From Bryobacterales bacterium (GTDB lineage: Bacteria; Acidobacteriota; Terriglobia; Bryobacterales; Bryobacteraceae): a stretch of DNA of 45,094 nucleotides. The position numbers and the translations under genes were made by a program. How positions within the stretch are numbered: position 1 is the first letter of the stretch; each line of letters starts with the position of its first letter. The stretch covers positions 1 through 45,094 of the forward strand of contig JADZAF010000023.1 of assembly GCA_020852755.1 (NCBI GenBank), in the 5' to 3' direction. Of this stretch, positions 7,714 to 15,961 are shown piece after piece. Under the pieces are notes generated by a model. The model worked only from the letters and a program-made list of their open reading frames with translations, did not search any database and was not told the origin of the DNA.

Positions 7714-7767
7714 AGAAGGGCGGAACGGAAGCGGTGCGGACCTGGGTTGTGTCATTCTTGTGGTTCT

Positions 7768-9183
7768 ATGCGTATCACGTTCTGGGGCGCCACGGGCGAG
7801 GTCACCGGGTCCCTGCATGACGTACAGGCCGGCGGGCAGCGAGTTCTGCTGGATTGCGGCTTGAACCAGGGACGCCGAAAGGAAGCCGAGCAGAAGAACC
7901 GCTGCCTGCCGGTGCCCGCCGCGACCGTTTCGTCCGTCATTCTCTCGCATGCCCACATCGATCACAGCGGGAACCTGCCCACCCTGGTCAAGGACGGCTA
8001 TCGCGGCCCCATATTCACCACTCCCGCCACCATCGACCTGTGCCAGGCCATGTTGCGGGACACAGCCTTCATTCAGGCCAAGGACGCGGAGTTCGTGAAC
8101 AAGCGCCGGCGGAAGCGTCCCCGCCGCGAAGAGGCAACCAACGGAGAGGACGTCGAGCCGCTGTACAGCATGGAAGACGTCGAGCAGACCCTGCCGCTGT
8201 TCCAGCCCGTCCCGTACTACACGCCGCAGAGACTGAACGGCCATCTCTCCTACGAGTGCTACAACGCGGGCCATATCCTGGGTTCGTCGGTGGTGGTGCT
8301 GCACGAGCGCACCAACGGCCAGCGGGTTCGCCTGGCGTTTTCCGGGGACGTCGGCCGGGCCAACCTGCCGATTATCCGGGACCCGGACCACCTGCCCCCG
8401 GTCGAGTATCTCGTCATGGAAAGCACCTACGGCAACCGCCTGCACAAGGACCCCGACGCGGTGGCCGGGAAACTGGCGGGCATCATCAACCGCACCTGCC
8501 AGCGGGGCGGGAAGATCATCGTGCCGGCTTTCGCCGTGGGCCGCACGCAGCAGCTGGTGCTGCTGCTGCACCAACTGGCCAATGAGGGCCGCATCCCGAA
8601 TATCCCGCTGTTCGTGGACAGCCCGCTGGCGGTGGACGTGACCAAGGTATTCCGCGACCACCCGGAGTGTTTCGACGCCGAGACGCGGCAGTACCTGCTG
8701 GATGGCGAGGATCCTTTCGGCTTCGAGAGGCTGCGCTACATCCGGGACGTGGCGGACTCGATGAGGCTGAACGACCTGCGCGGCCCCTTCGTGGTGATCT
8801 CCGCTTCGGGAATGTGCGAGGCCGGCCGCATCCTCCATCACCTGAGGAACAACCTGGAGGATCCGCGCAACACCATCCTGATTACCGGGTTTCAGGCCGA
8901 GAACACGCTGGGACGCAAGCTGGTGGAGAAATGGGAAGAGGTGCCGGTCTTCGGCGAGCCCCTACGGGTGCGCGCCGAGGTGGCCAAGCTGAACGAACTC
9001 AGCGCCCACGCCGACCAGCGCGAACTCCTCGACTGGATGAAGCCGCTGGCGCCGCACCTCAAGAAAGTGTTCCTGGTTCACGGAGAGCCGTCTCAGACAG
9101 CGGCCCTTCAGGAGGCCATCGGGAAAGAGTATCGTCTGGAGACGGTGATCCCGCGCCGGGGCGAGAGTTTTGAATTGACTTAA
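7768..9183 (+). CDS. MBL-fold beta-CASP RNA-processing nuclease
   Basis: The protein has about 471 residues from ATG 7768, chosen because MRITFWGATGEVTGS is the usual family N-terminus. The metallo-beta-lactamase motif HAHIDHSG (H61, H63, D65, H66) binds two zincs. The beta-CASP insert (about 195-330, with STYGNR and VPAFAVGRTQ) and the RMMBL C-terminal segment (NELSAHADQREL, then VHGEPSQ) follow in order. This matches TTHA0252-type RNA nucleases related to CPSF-73, acting on RNA in the cytoplasm. There is no clear ribosome binding site. The gene is divergent from the DPP-IV gene. Confidence 0.93.
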   Translation: MRITFWGATGEVTGSLHDVQAGGQRVLLDCGLNQGRRKEAEQKNRCLPVPAATVSSVILSHAHIDHSGNLPTLVKDGYRGPIFTTPATIDLCQAMLRDTAFIQAKDAEFVNKRRRKRPRREEATNGEDVEPLYSMEDVEQTLPLFQPVPYYTPQRLNGHLSYECYNAGHILGSSVVVLHERTNGQRVRLAFSGDVGRANLPIIRDPDHLPPVEYLVMESTYGNRLHKDPDAVAGKLAGIINRTCQRGGKIIVPAFAVGRTQQLVLLLHQLANEGRIPNIPLFVDSPLAVDVTKVFRDHPECFDAETRQYLLDGEDPFGFERLRYIRDVADSMRLNDLRGPFVVISASGMCEAGRILHHLRNNLEDPRNTILITGFQAENTLGRKLVEKWEEVPVFGEPLRVRAEVAKLNELSAHADQRELLDWMKPLAPHLKKVFLVHGEPSQTAALQEAIGKEYRLETVIPRRGESFELT

Positions 9184-9192
9184 GTGTCAACG

Positions 9193-9256
9193 GGTCCCTT
9201 GACCGTCCTGCCCGGCCCGGGAAGCGTGCACACCGGGCGGCGGCCGGAAGGGGACC
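9193..9256 (+). other. Nested inverted repeats between nuclease and DAHP synthase genes
   Basis: GGTCCCTT (9193-9200) pairs with AAGGGGACC (9248-9256, one bulge). Inside it GCCCGG (9210-9215) pairs with CCGGGC (9233-9238). The structure could end the upstream transcript or form a structured leader of the DAHP synthase mRNA. There is no T-tract, so function is open. Confidence 0.4.
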
Positions 9257-9280
9257 AGTAACGATTGAAGACTTACTACA

Positions 9281-10645
9281 GTGTCACTATCCTCCCAATC
9301 GACGCCTCCCTGGACTCCCGATTCGTGGCGGAGGCGTCCGGCGGCGCAGCAGCCCGAGTATCCATCCCAGAGCGCGTTCGAGGACGCCGTTGGGCAACTG
9401 GCGAAACTGCCGCCTTTGGTCACGTCCTGGGAGGTGGAGTCGCTGCGTTCGCAACTGGCTGATGCGGCCGCCGGCCGGCGCTTCCTGCTGCAGGGTGGCG
9501 ATTGCGCCGAGCGCTTCCAGGACTGCGAATCGCCCGCCATCACCCGCAAGCTGAAGATCCTGCTCCAGATGAGCCTGGTGCTGGTCTACGGCAGCCGGAA
9601 GCCGGTGATCCGGGTGGGCCGCTTTTGCGGGCAATACGCCAAGCCGCGCTCGGAGGCTTTCGAGACCCGGGAGGGCAAGGTTCTGCCTGCCTATCGCGGG
9701 GACCTGATCAACCATCCGGAATTCACCGACCGCGGCCGCCTGCCCGATCCGGAACTGCTGCTGCGCGGCTATGAACGCGCGGCTCTGACGCTGAACTTCA
9801 TTCGTGCCCTGGTGAAGGGCGGTTTCGCCGACCTGCATCATCCCGAATACTGGGACCTGGATTTCGTGCAGCAGTCGCCGCTGGCCTCGGAGTACTACGC
9901 CATGCTGCACAGCGTGGTGGAGTCGCTGCAGTTCATGGAGAACGTCCTGGGCCTTCATCCCGCCGAGATGGAGCGGGTGGACTTCTTCACCAGCCATGAG
10001 GGCCTGCACTTGAGGTACGAGGAGGCCCAGACCCGCCGTCCCCCCCGGCGCGAGCGCTGGTACAACCTCTGCACCCACTTTCCCTGGATCGGGATGCGCA
10101 CGGCCGATCCGGACGGCGCCCACGTGGAGTATTTCCGGGGCATCGCCAACCCGGTAGGTGTGAAGGTGGGGCCGGCCATGACGCCGGAGAAACTGGTGCG
10201 GCTGATCGAACTCCTGGACCCGGACGGGGAACCGGGCCGGCTCACCCTGATCCACCGCTTTGGCCGGGAAGCCGTGGAAGCCTGCCTGCCCCCGCTGATC
10301 CGCGCCGCCCGCTCCACCGGCCGGGCCGTGCTGTGGTGCTGCGACCCGATGCACGGCAACACGCGGCTCACGGCGGCGGGAGTCAAGACGCGTCACTTCA
10401 CGGATATTCTCCGCGAACTGGAACTGGCATTCGACCTGCACGCCGCCTGTGGAAGCCGCCTGGGAGGCGTACACCTCGAATTGACCGGCGAAAACGTCAC
10501 CGAGTGCCTGGGCGGCGCGCGCAATCTGAACGACGAGGACCTTGTGCGGGCCTACGAATCGGAAGTGGACCCGCGCCTGAATCACGAGCAGGCGCTGGAA
10601 ATCGCCATGCTGATCGCGCGCAGGATGCGGAACGGCCCGGCGTGA
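9281..10645 (+). CDS. 3-deoxy-7-phosphoheptulonate synthase, class II
   Basis: The protein has 454 residues from GTG 9281. Class II (plant-type) DAHP synthases start with a segment like the WTPDSWRRRPAAQQPEYP seen here, and continue with LLQGGDCAERF, VGRFCGQYAKPR, FFTSHEGLHL, WCCDPMHGNT and GGVHLELTGENVTECLGG. The Cys, His, Glu and Asp metal ligands of the family lie within these motifs. It condenses phosphoenolpyruvate and erythrose-4-phosphate, the first step of aromatic amino-acid synthesis. Length is normal. No other aromatic-pathway gene is adjacent. A structured inverted repeat lies just upstream. Confidence 0.96.
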   Translation: MSLSSQSTPPWTPDSWRRRPAAQQPEYPSQSAFEDAVGQLAKLPPLVTSWEVESLRSQLADAAAGRRFLLQGGDCAERFQDCESPAITRKLKILLQMSLVLVYGSRKPVIRVGRFCGQYAKPRSEAFETREGKVLPAYRGDLINHPEFTDRGRLPDPELLLRGYERAALTLNFIRALVKGGFADLHHPEYWDLDFVQQSPLASEYYAMLHSVVESLQFMENVLGLHPAEMERVDFFTSHEGLHLRYEEAQTRRPPRRERWYNLCTHFPWIGMRTADPDGAHVEYFRGIANPVGVKVGPAMTPEKLVRLIELLDPDGEPGRLTLIHRFGREAVEACLPPLIRAARSTGRAVLWCCDPMHGNTRLTAAGVKTRHFTDILRELELAFDLHAACGSRLGGVHLELTGENVTECLGGARNLNDEDLVRAYESEVDPRLNHEQALEIAMLIARRMRNGPA

Positions 10646-10648
10646 GCC

Positions 10649-11743
10649 TCAGCTTTCCTGTTTCATCAACTGGATGAGAGCGGCGATGTAGCCGAACTCA
10701 AAGGCGAAAGCCTGCCGCCCCCGCTCGTCGCCGGGGATCTGCGGGGCGTGATCGGGCATGATCATGCCGTCGTAACCCACATCCTTGTACACGCGCATGG
10801 CCCGGATCATGTCCACGTCGCCTTCATCGGGGAAGGTCTCCTGGAATTTCAGGAAGCCGCCCCTGATGTTGCGGAAGTGAACGTTGTGGATCTTGCCGCG
10901 GGAGCCGAAGTAGCGGATGACGTCGTAGATTTCCTCGCCGGGCTTCTCCAGCATTTCGCAGACCGTGCCCTGACAGAAGTTGAGGCCGTGATACTTGCTG
11001 GGCTTGATCTCGACGAAGCGCTTGAGGCCTTCGACGCTGCCCATCACGCGGTGCACGCCGCGAAAGGCCTTGCCGCGCGGCATGGGCGGGTCGTGGGGGT
11101 GGCAGGCCATCTTGATCTTGTATTCCTCGGCCACCGGCACCACGCGCTCCAGGAAATAGGTGATGCGCTCCCAGTGCGCCTCGGGGCTGACATGGCCGGC
11201 CTCGGTCAGGGGCGGCTCTTCCCTGGCCTTGGAGTAATCGAAGGCGCTGTTCCGCGATCCTCCCCGTCCGGGCATCGGCTCGGTGCGGACCACGGCCAGG
11301 ATGGTCAGGTTGTACTTGACCGAGGGAATGCCGGCCCGCGCGCAATTGCGGATCATCTGCTGCACCTCCTCGATCTCGCGGTCGCGCTCGGGGCTCTTGC
11401 CCAGCATGATATTCTTGAAGCCGCTCCGCGAGATGGCCGCGTTGCTGTGCAGAGAGACCATCTCCAGCTTGATGCCGTGCTTTTCGACGCGCTCGCGGAA
11501 GCGCGACAACCCGTCCACCGACCAGTTCTCATCGAACTTCATGGACGGCGCGTTGCCGCAGATATGATTCACGCCGAACGCCGCCATCACACTCAGCACT
11601 TCGTCGGAGTCGCCGTGCTGGGTGCCGAGCTTCATCAAAGCGGGCCGGCCGCTTCGCTTCTTTCCTCCCTTGGCCTGCCCGAAGGCGGCCGCCTGGGTAG
11701 TAGCCAGGGCCGCTCCCATTTCCAGAAAATCCCTGCGTTGCAT
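10649..11743 (-). CDS. Mannonate dehydratase-like TIM-barrel protein, Tat-exported
   Basis: The protein has 364 residues from ATG 11743, placed so that [14 protein letters not shown] forms a twin-arginine signal. The mature part resembles UxuA-type mannonate dehydratase and the sugar-phosphate isomerase/epimerase barrel: [15 protein letters not shown]-like loop, [26 protein letters not shown] and [11 protein letters not shown] carry likely metal-binding His, Cys and Asp residues. Classical UxuA is cytoplasmic and dehydrates D-mannonate in glucuronate catabolism, so export suggests a different or periplasmic sugar substrate. It is convergent with DAHP synthase, 3 bp apart. Signal-bearing versions of this family are common in Solibacter-like bacteria, from my general knowledge. 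Confidence 0.85.
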   Translation of the reverse strand: MQRRDFLEMGAALATTQAAAFGQAKGGKKRSGRPALMKLGTQHGDSDEVLSVMAAFGVNHICGNAPSMKFDENWSVDGLSRFRERVEKHGIKLEMVSLHSNAAISRSGFKNIMLGKSPERDREIEEVQQMIRNCARAGIPSVKYNLTILAVVRTEPMPGRGGSRNSAFDYSKAREEPPLTEAGHVSPEAHWERITYFLERVVPVAEEYKIKMACHPHDPPMPRGKAFRGVHRVMGSVEGLKRFVEIKPSKYHGLNFCQGTVCEMLEKPGEEIYDVIRYFGSRGKIHNVHFRNIRGGFLKFQETFPDEGDVDMIRAMRVYKDVGYDGMIMPDHAPQIPGDERGRQAFAFEFGYIAALIQLMKQES

Positions 11744-11761
11744 ATGCAGATAAGTGTACAT

Positions 11762-12133
11762 CGGGAAGGCAGACTGTCAGGGCGCGGTTTTCAACGTTCC
11801 GCACGTGCCGGAGGACAGCGGTTTCCGGTCTCTTCCACTACCCGGCCGTTCTCCACCCCGGGATGCGCCGCGCGGGCCGGCATCGAGGGCGGTGTTTCGA
11901 CGCGCGATTCCGCCTCGGTGGCGGGATCCAGTACGGCGGCCAGACCTACCCGGTTCCCGCAGCCTTCGTTGATCAGGCATTGGTGGGCGTGATGCACCCG
12001 CGCCAGGGAAGTGTGCACAGGCACAGAAGCGTCTCGGGGGGAAGACGAGCGGCCGGCTTGTCGCAAGGCCCGTTCCAGGGTGTCGAAACCGACGGAGAGC
12101 GCGAGCCTGCATGCTAAACTCGAAGAAAGGACT
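11762..12133. other. Intergenic region of about 370 bp, no convincing gene
   Basis: No open frame here has both a credible start and a recognisable product. One plus-strand frame (about 11920-12030) reads IQYGGQTYPVP, faintly like the C-terminal segment of IS21-type IstA transposases, but nothing else supports it. The right end carries a promoter candidate for the membrane-protein gene at 12134. Confidence 0.5.
12112..12120 (+). promoter_or_regulatory. Extended -10 candidate
   Basis: TGC-TAAACT fits an extended -10 element 13 bases before ATG 12134. AAAGG at 12126-12130 may serve as a ribosome binding site. Confidence 0.4.
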
Positions 12134-12550
12134 ATGGCTAAGGAGAAACGGCCGAAGCAGCCGATGCCGCCGCTCAAAGTGTGGCTTCCGGCGGTGGTGA
12201 CGGGCTGGCTGATTCCCGGCGGCGGCCACTTTCTGTTAAAGCACCGGGTCCGCGCGGGCTTGCTGTTCTTCGCGATCGTGGGCATGTTCCTGTTCGGCCT
12301 GATGATGCGCGGCGCCATGTTTCAAGGCCAGTCCGGAGACCTGCTGACCATCATCATCAACTGGGGCGGGTTCTTCAGCGACATGGCGGCCGGACTGCCG
12401 TACTTCATCGCCACCTGGCTGGGGTATTCGCAGTCCGACGTGGCCGGGCATGTGCACGATTACGGGACCAAGTTCCTGGTGGGGGCGGGCCTGCTCAACG
12501 TGCTGGCGATGGTTGACGCTTACGAAATCGCGGCGGGGAGGAAGAACTGA
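12134..12550 (+). CDS. Small integral membrane protein (DUF6677-like)
   Basis: The protein has 138 residues with a basic N-terminus (MAKEKRPKQP) and three to four hydrophobic segments. The PAVVTGWLIPGGGHFLLKHRVRAGLLFFA region resembles a family of short acidobacterial membrane proteins; the Pro-Gly-Gly-Gly-His loop recalls TM2-like proteins. Length is short and complete. Function is unknown. The stop codon overlaps the next start (TGATG at 12548-12552), so it is translated with the following 61-residue protein, and the two may form a complex. The assignment to DUF6677 is from memory of the family. Confidence 0.75.
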   Translation: MAKEKRPKQPMPPLKVWLPAVVTGWLIPGGGHFLLKHRVRAGLLFFAIVGMFLFGLMMRGAMFQGQSGDLLTIIINWGGFFSDMAAGLPYFIATWLGYSQSDVAGHVHDYGTKFLVGAGLLNVLAMVDAYEIAAGRKN

Positions 12551-12735
12551 TGCCGAAGGTGAACCTCTCCCATTTCGAGGCGGCTCTTCTCTTCGCCTTT
12601 TTCACCGCGGTTGTTTTCGGCGTGGTGACCAAGCGGGGGGATCGCGAACAGATCCGCTACGGTCTTTACGTGTTCGGCTGCTTCATGCTGGCCCTGTTCG
12701 GTCTGGGCTGGCTGATGTACTTCGGGCACGGATAA
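12550..12735 (+). CDS. Small membrane protein, 61 residues
   Basis: The ATG overlaps the TGA of the upstream gene by one base, the classical arrangement for translational coupling. Two hydrophobic segments (about residues 10-27 and 39-57) flank a charged loop (TKRGDREQIRYG), giving a two-span hairpin topology. I do not recognise a family. It probably acts with the membrane protein encoded just upstream. Confidence 0.75.
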   Translation: MPKVNLSHFEAALLFAFFTAVVFGVVTKRGDREQIRYGLYVFGCFMLALFGLGWLMYFGHG

Positions 12736-12791
12736 GGCATCTGTGGGGCCGGGCGTTCCGCAGTTTGCGTTTCACTTTCTGCAGCCGGAAG

Positions 12792-12817
12792 CCGGCATTG
12801 CCCATCGTGGATGCCGG
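12792..12817. terminator. Hairpin between convergent genes
   Basis: CCGGCAT (12792-12798) and ATGCCGG (12811-12817) form a 7-bp stem with a 12-base loop between the small membrane protein and the convergent repeat-protein gene. It lies where a bidirectional terminator would be expected. No T-tract follows on either side. Confidence 0.35.
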
Positions 12818-12849
12818 ATGCCCTCATTTGCAACAGGCAGCCTTGGCGG

Positions 12850-13728
12850 TTAGTGCGGTTCGATGCGGGTCTCTCTCACGACGCGAAAGTCCTCGTCCTG
12901 AGGGTCGCGAACCCTGGTGATCCGGAGGACCGTGCCTCCCGGGCCTGCGCTCTCCTCCTCGCGCACCCTGCGCTGTAATCGCGGCTCCGAGGCGACCTCG
13001 GCGCCCAGTCTCGAATAGATCTCGATCTCTCGCAATTTGAGGCCGCCGGGGCGGGTCACTGTCCGGACCACCCGCCGGCCGGCAGGCTCGAAACCGCCGT
13101 GCGCGGGAGTGTAGAGAGTGCTGTCCTCGACGGTCGCATTACCGTCCACCGAAGTTGAGGTCACCTCGCGGCGCACCGGATGGAAGCTGCCGTTCGCATC
13201 GCGGCCGAAGGTGACCGTTTCAGCGGTGTTGCCGCGCTCCATCCGGGTGGCGCGTTCCACGACCTCCAGGACACCCCCGGCGCCGGGGCGTTCAATCACA
13301 CTCCGGGTTTCGCCCGACGGCCGGCTCTCACTGACGCTGCGCCCGGCCGGCTGCAAGTTGCCGTTGATGTCCCTCCGCCAGGTAGTTGACCGCCGGGTCG
13401 TTCCGCCGTCCGGACGGCGGATCTCCTCGATACGGATTCTCTCCGCCGGTTCCGGACGACCGTCCGGACTGTAGCGCACGACCGTGCGCTCCACGATGCG
13501 GGCGTCCGGCCCGCTGGAGACCAGTCGCTCCTCGACGGTCTCCAGGGGCGCCTCGCGGCCGTTAATGGAGGTGACGCTGGTGGTTCGCCGCTCGCCCGCC
13601 GGAGTCTCCACGCGGCTGACCTCCAGGCCGGGAACGCGCCCGCCGTTCAGATCGATGGTATAGACGGTCTCCCGCTGAGCCGCGGAAACGCCTGCCAGGC
13701 TTAGGCAAAGCACGACCCGGGCGAGCAT
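12850..13728 (-). CDS. Secreted repeat protein of unknown function
   Basis: The protein has 292 residues with a Sec signal peptide (1-17, cleavage after VSAA). The rest is a chain of about eight imperfect 27-33 residue repeats with a turn such as DxNG, INGR, PDG or HGG (centred near residues 29, 57, 90, 123, 152, 180, 211 and 242), followed by xxPxxRxV and a charged strand. This suggests a beta-hairpin repeat or solenoid. It is very rich in Arg, Glu, Thr and Val and has only the signal-peptide Cys. I recognise no family. Divergent from miaB, 63 bp apart. Confidence 0.8.
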   Translation of the reverse strand: MLARVVLCLSLAGVSAAQRETVYTIDLNGGRVPGLEVSRVETPAGERRTTSVTSINGREAPLETVEERLVSSGPDARIVERTVVRYSPDGRPEPAERIRIEEIRRPDGGTTRRSTTWRRDINGNLQPAGRSVSESRPSGETRSVIERPGAGGVLEVVERATRMERGNTAETVTFGRDANGSFHPVRREVTSTSVDGNATVEDSTLYTPAHGGFEPAGRRVVRTVTRPGGLKLREIEIYSRLGAEVASEPRLQRRVREEESAGPGGTVLRITRVRDPQDEDFRVVRETRIEPH

Positions 13729-13777
13729 ACTCTCAGCCTAGAGCGCTTCGCGAGCGCGATCCATACGACGCCGGTAA

Positions 13778-13783
13778 TATAAT
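13778..13783 (+). promoter_or_regulatory. -10 element of miaB
   Basis: A perfect TATAAT lies eight bases before the GTG at 13792, with TGGAGAAG between. The transcript would begin at or next to the start codon. Confidence 0.5.
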
Positions 13784-13791
13784 TGGAGAAG

Positions 13792-15120
13792 GTGCCCGCC
13801 AAGACGTTTTATATCGAAACCTTCGGTTGTCAGATGAACGCGCACGATTCCGAAAAGGTGATCGGCACGCTCATCCGGAACGGCTATTCTCCGGTGGAGA
13901 CGCCCGAGGAGGCCGGCCTGGTTCTCTACAACACCTGCAGCATCCGGGACAAGGCCGAACAGAAGGTCTTCAGCCGCCTGCAGCAGTTCAAGCGCGGATC
14001 GGGGAAGGGCAAAGTATTCGGCGTGCTGGGCTGCGTGGCGCAGCAGGAAGGCGAGCGGATTTTTGAACGGGCTCCTCACGTCAGCCTGGTGTGCGGGTCG
14101 GCCAGCTACAGCCGGCTGCCCGAACTGCTGGTGCAGTTGGAAGCCGGAGAGAACCGGGTCACCGGACTGAGCCTGAACCGCGGCGAGACTTTCGAAACGC
14201 CGCTGACGCGGCGCGACAACCCGCACCGCGCCTACATCACGATTATCGAGGGCTGTGACAAGTCCTGCGCGTACTGCGTGGTTCCGTTCACCCGCGGTCC
14301 GGAGCGCAGCCGGACCAGCGCCGGCATCATGGAAGAGGCCCGCCAACTGGCCGGATCCGGCTACACCGAGATCCAGCTGCTGGGGCAGAACGTGAACAGC
14401 TACCGCGATCCCTCCCCGGCCGGGTGGGATTTTGCCACCTTGCTGTCGCGCGTGGCCGCCGTTCCGGGCATCCGGCGAGTGCGCTTTACCACCTCGCACC
14501 CGCGCGACTTCGGGCGCGACATCGTGGAGGTCATCGACGCCCATCCTGCCATCTGCAATCACGTCCACCTGCCGGTGCAATCCGGCTCGGATGCCGTGCT
14601 GGCTCGCATGCAGCGGCTCTACGGCCGCGACGAGTACATGCGGCGGATCGAGTGGCTGAAAGCGTCGCCGCGCAACATCTCCCTTACCACCGACATCATC
14701 GTGGGCTTCCCCGGGGAAACGGAGGAAGATTTCCACCGCACGCTGCAACTGCTGGACGAGGTCGAATACGACTCCATCTTCAGCTTCAAATACTCTCCGC
14801 GTCCTAACACCGCCGCGCTGAACCTGGACCGGGCGGTTCCCGAAGAGGAGAAAGGCCGGCGGCTGACTATCCTTCAGGAAAAGCAGCGCTCCATCCAGAT
14901 CCGGCGGAACAGCGCCTTGATCGGCTCGGTCGAAGAGGTGCTGGTGGAGGGGCGCAACGCCGCGCTGGGTCAATGGATCGGCCGCACCTCCCAGAACCGT
15001 GTGCTGAATTTCGCTTCACCGGCCACCAACGGCGACTCGCTGCTCGGCCGCTACGTTTCCGTGCGCGTCACCCGCGCGGGACCCAACTCACTGGTTGGCG
15101 AAGCGGTGTTGCGCGCCTGA
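13792..15120 (+). CDS. miaB: tRNA-2-methylthio-N6-dimethylallyladenosine synthase
   Basis: The protein has 442 residues from GTG 13792 (an in-frame TTG lies three codons earlier). MiaB features appear in order: N-terminal UPF0004 domain with FGCQMN (C13), NTCSIR and LGCVAQ cysteines that bind the second Fe-S cluster; radical SAM motif CDKSCAYC; GQNVNSY; LPVQSGSD; TDIIVGFPGET; and a C-terminal TRAM domain. It methylthiolates i6A37 in tRNAs that read codons starting with U. MiaB rather than MtaB or RimO is supported by GCQMN and CSIRDKAE. Normal length. Confidence 0.97.
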   Translation: MPAKTFYIETFGCQMNAHDSEKVIGTLIRNGYSPVETPEEAGLVLYNTCSIRDKAEQKVFSRLQQFKRGSGKGKVFGVLGCVAQQEGERIFERAPHVSLVCGSASYSRLPELLVQLEAGENRVTGLSLNRGETFETPLTRRDNPHRAYITIIEGCDKSCAYCVVPFTRGPERSRTSAGIMEEARQLAGSGYTEIQLLGQNVNSYRDPSPAGWDFATLLSRVAAVPGIRRVRFTTSHPRDFGRDIVEVIDAHPAICNHVHLPVQSGSDAVLARMQRLYGRDEYMRRIEWLKASPRNISLTTDIIVGFPGETEEDFHRTLQLLDEVEYDSIFSFKYSPRPNTAALNLDRAVPEEEKGRRLTILQEKQRSIQIRRNSALIGSVEEVLVEGRNAALGQWIGRTSQNRVLNFASPATNGDSLLGRYVSVRVTRAGPNSLVGEAVLRA

Positions 15121-15162
15121 GGGCCAAAGCCGGATATGGTGTAATGAATTGAGGAGGGTCGT

Positions 15163-15648
15163 ATGGAAGTCGAAATGAAAATCCGCGGCTTAATGATGGA
15201 CCCCGTCACCAACATGCCGATCGTGATCCTGAAGGACGTGAACGGCAATACCGTGCTTCCGATCTGGGTGGGGATCTACGAAGCCAACGCCATCGCCCTC
15301 GAGATCGAGAAGGTCACCACGCCGCGGCCCATGACCCACGACCTGATCAAGACCCTCCTGCTGGGCCTCAGTGCAAAAGTGCAGAAAGTGGTCGTCAGCG
15401 AACTCAAGGAAGACACCTTCTACGCTTTGATCTGGCTGGAAAAGGAAGGGGAGATCATCAGCGTGGACTCCCGCCCCAGCGACGCTCTGGCCCTCGCGCT
15501 GCGCCTGGATTGCCCCATTTTCGTCGAAGACGGCGTGCTGAAATCGTCCAAGCTGGCGGCCTCGGTGGCCGAGAAGGTCAGCAACGACGAGCTGCGCCGC
15601 TGGCTCGAAGGCCTGAGCGACGAGGACATGGGCCGCTACAAGATGTAG
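15163..15648 (+). CDS. DUF151 (bifunctional nuclease) family protein
   Basis: The protein has 161 residues from ATG 15163, with a strong ribosome binding site GAGGAGGG at 15151-15158, one of the clearest in the window. The BFN/DUF151 core is visible: LPIWVGIYEANAIALE, PRPMTHDL, and DSRPSDALALALRLDCPIFV. Some members of the family cleave both DNA and RNA in vitro, but the cellular role in bacteria is poorly settled. It lies 42 bp after miaB and probably shares a transcript. A short gene follows after 7 bp. Confidence 0.93.
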   Translation: MEVEMKIRGLMMDPVTNMPIVILKDVNGNTVLPIWVGIYEANAIALEIEKVTTPRPMTHDLIKTLLLGLSAKVQKVVVSELKEDTFYALIWLEKEGEIISVDSRPSDALALALRLDCPIFVEDGVLKSSKLAASVAEKVSNDELRRWLEGLSDEDMGRYKM

Positions 15649-15655
15649 GCGTTCC

Positions 15656-15955
15656 GTGCTCGAGAAGCGGTTCGAGCGGCTGGCTGCCGCCGGCATTCAA
15701 TTGCTGCCCGCCCTGGAGATCACTACTCACTTCGTGTTCGAACGCGGCGGCTTCATCGCCCTGGTGGAGCGCTGCGGGGACGGCTTCGGCTCGATCGGCA
15801 GCGCGGGAATCCTCACCGGGCAGGGTATGGCGGTGCCGGTATGGCGCGGAGAGCGCTGTTTCTTTGTCGCGCGGGATCTGGAGCGCGAGGCCGGCCCCGC
15901 CGAAGTGGAAGCTTTGCGCGCGTTCGCTCGCGATCTCGAAGACGCCTTGCGCTGA
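15656..15955 (+). CDS. Small conserved-looking protein, 99 residues, unknown
   Basis: It starts at GTG 15656, 7 bp after the DUF151 stop, so it is likely co-transcribed and coupled. The sequence is a mixed alpha/beta globular pattern (helix at about 2-15, strands around THFVFERGGFIALVER and MAVPVWRGERCFFVA, C-terminal helix). No motif is recognised. Position, length and codon use support a real gene. The convergent adenylation-domain gene ends 6 bp away. Confidence 0.65.
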   Translation: MLEKRFERLAAAGIQLLPALEITTHFVFERGGFIALVERCGDGFGSIGSAGILTGQGMAVPVWRGERCFFVARDLEREAGPAEVEALRAFARDLEDALR

Positions 15956-15961
15956 AGCCGG

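Noticed and set aside
11863..12117. Possible IS21 IstA C-terminal remnant in the 11.8-12.1 kb gap
   Set aside because: Only a short IQYGGQTYPVP-like match, without the DDE core, IstB or terminal repeats. Too weak to annotate as a mobile element.
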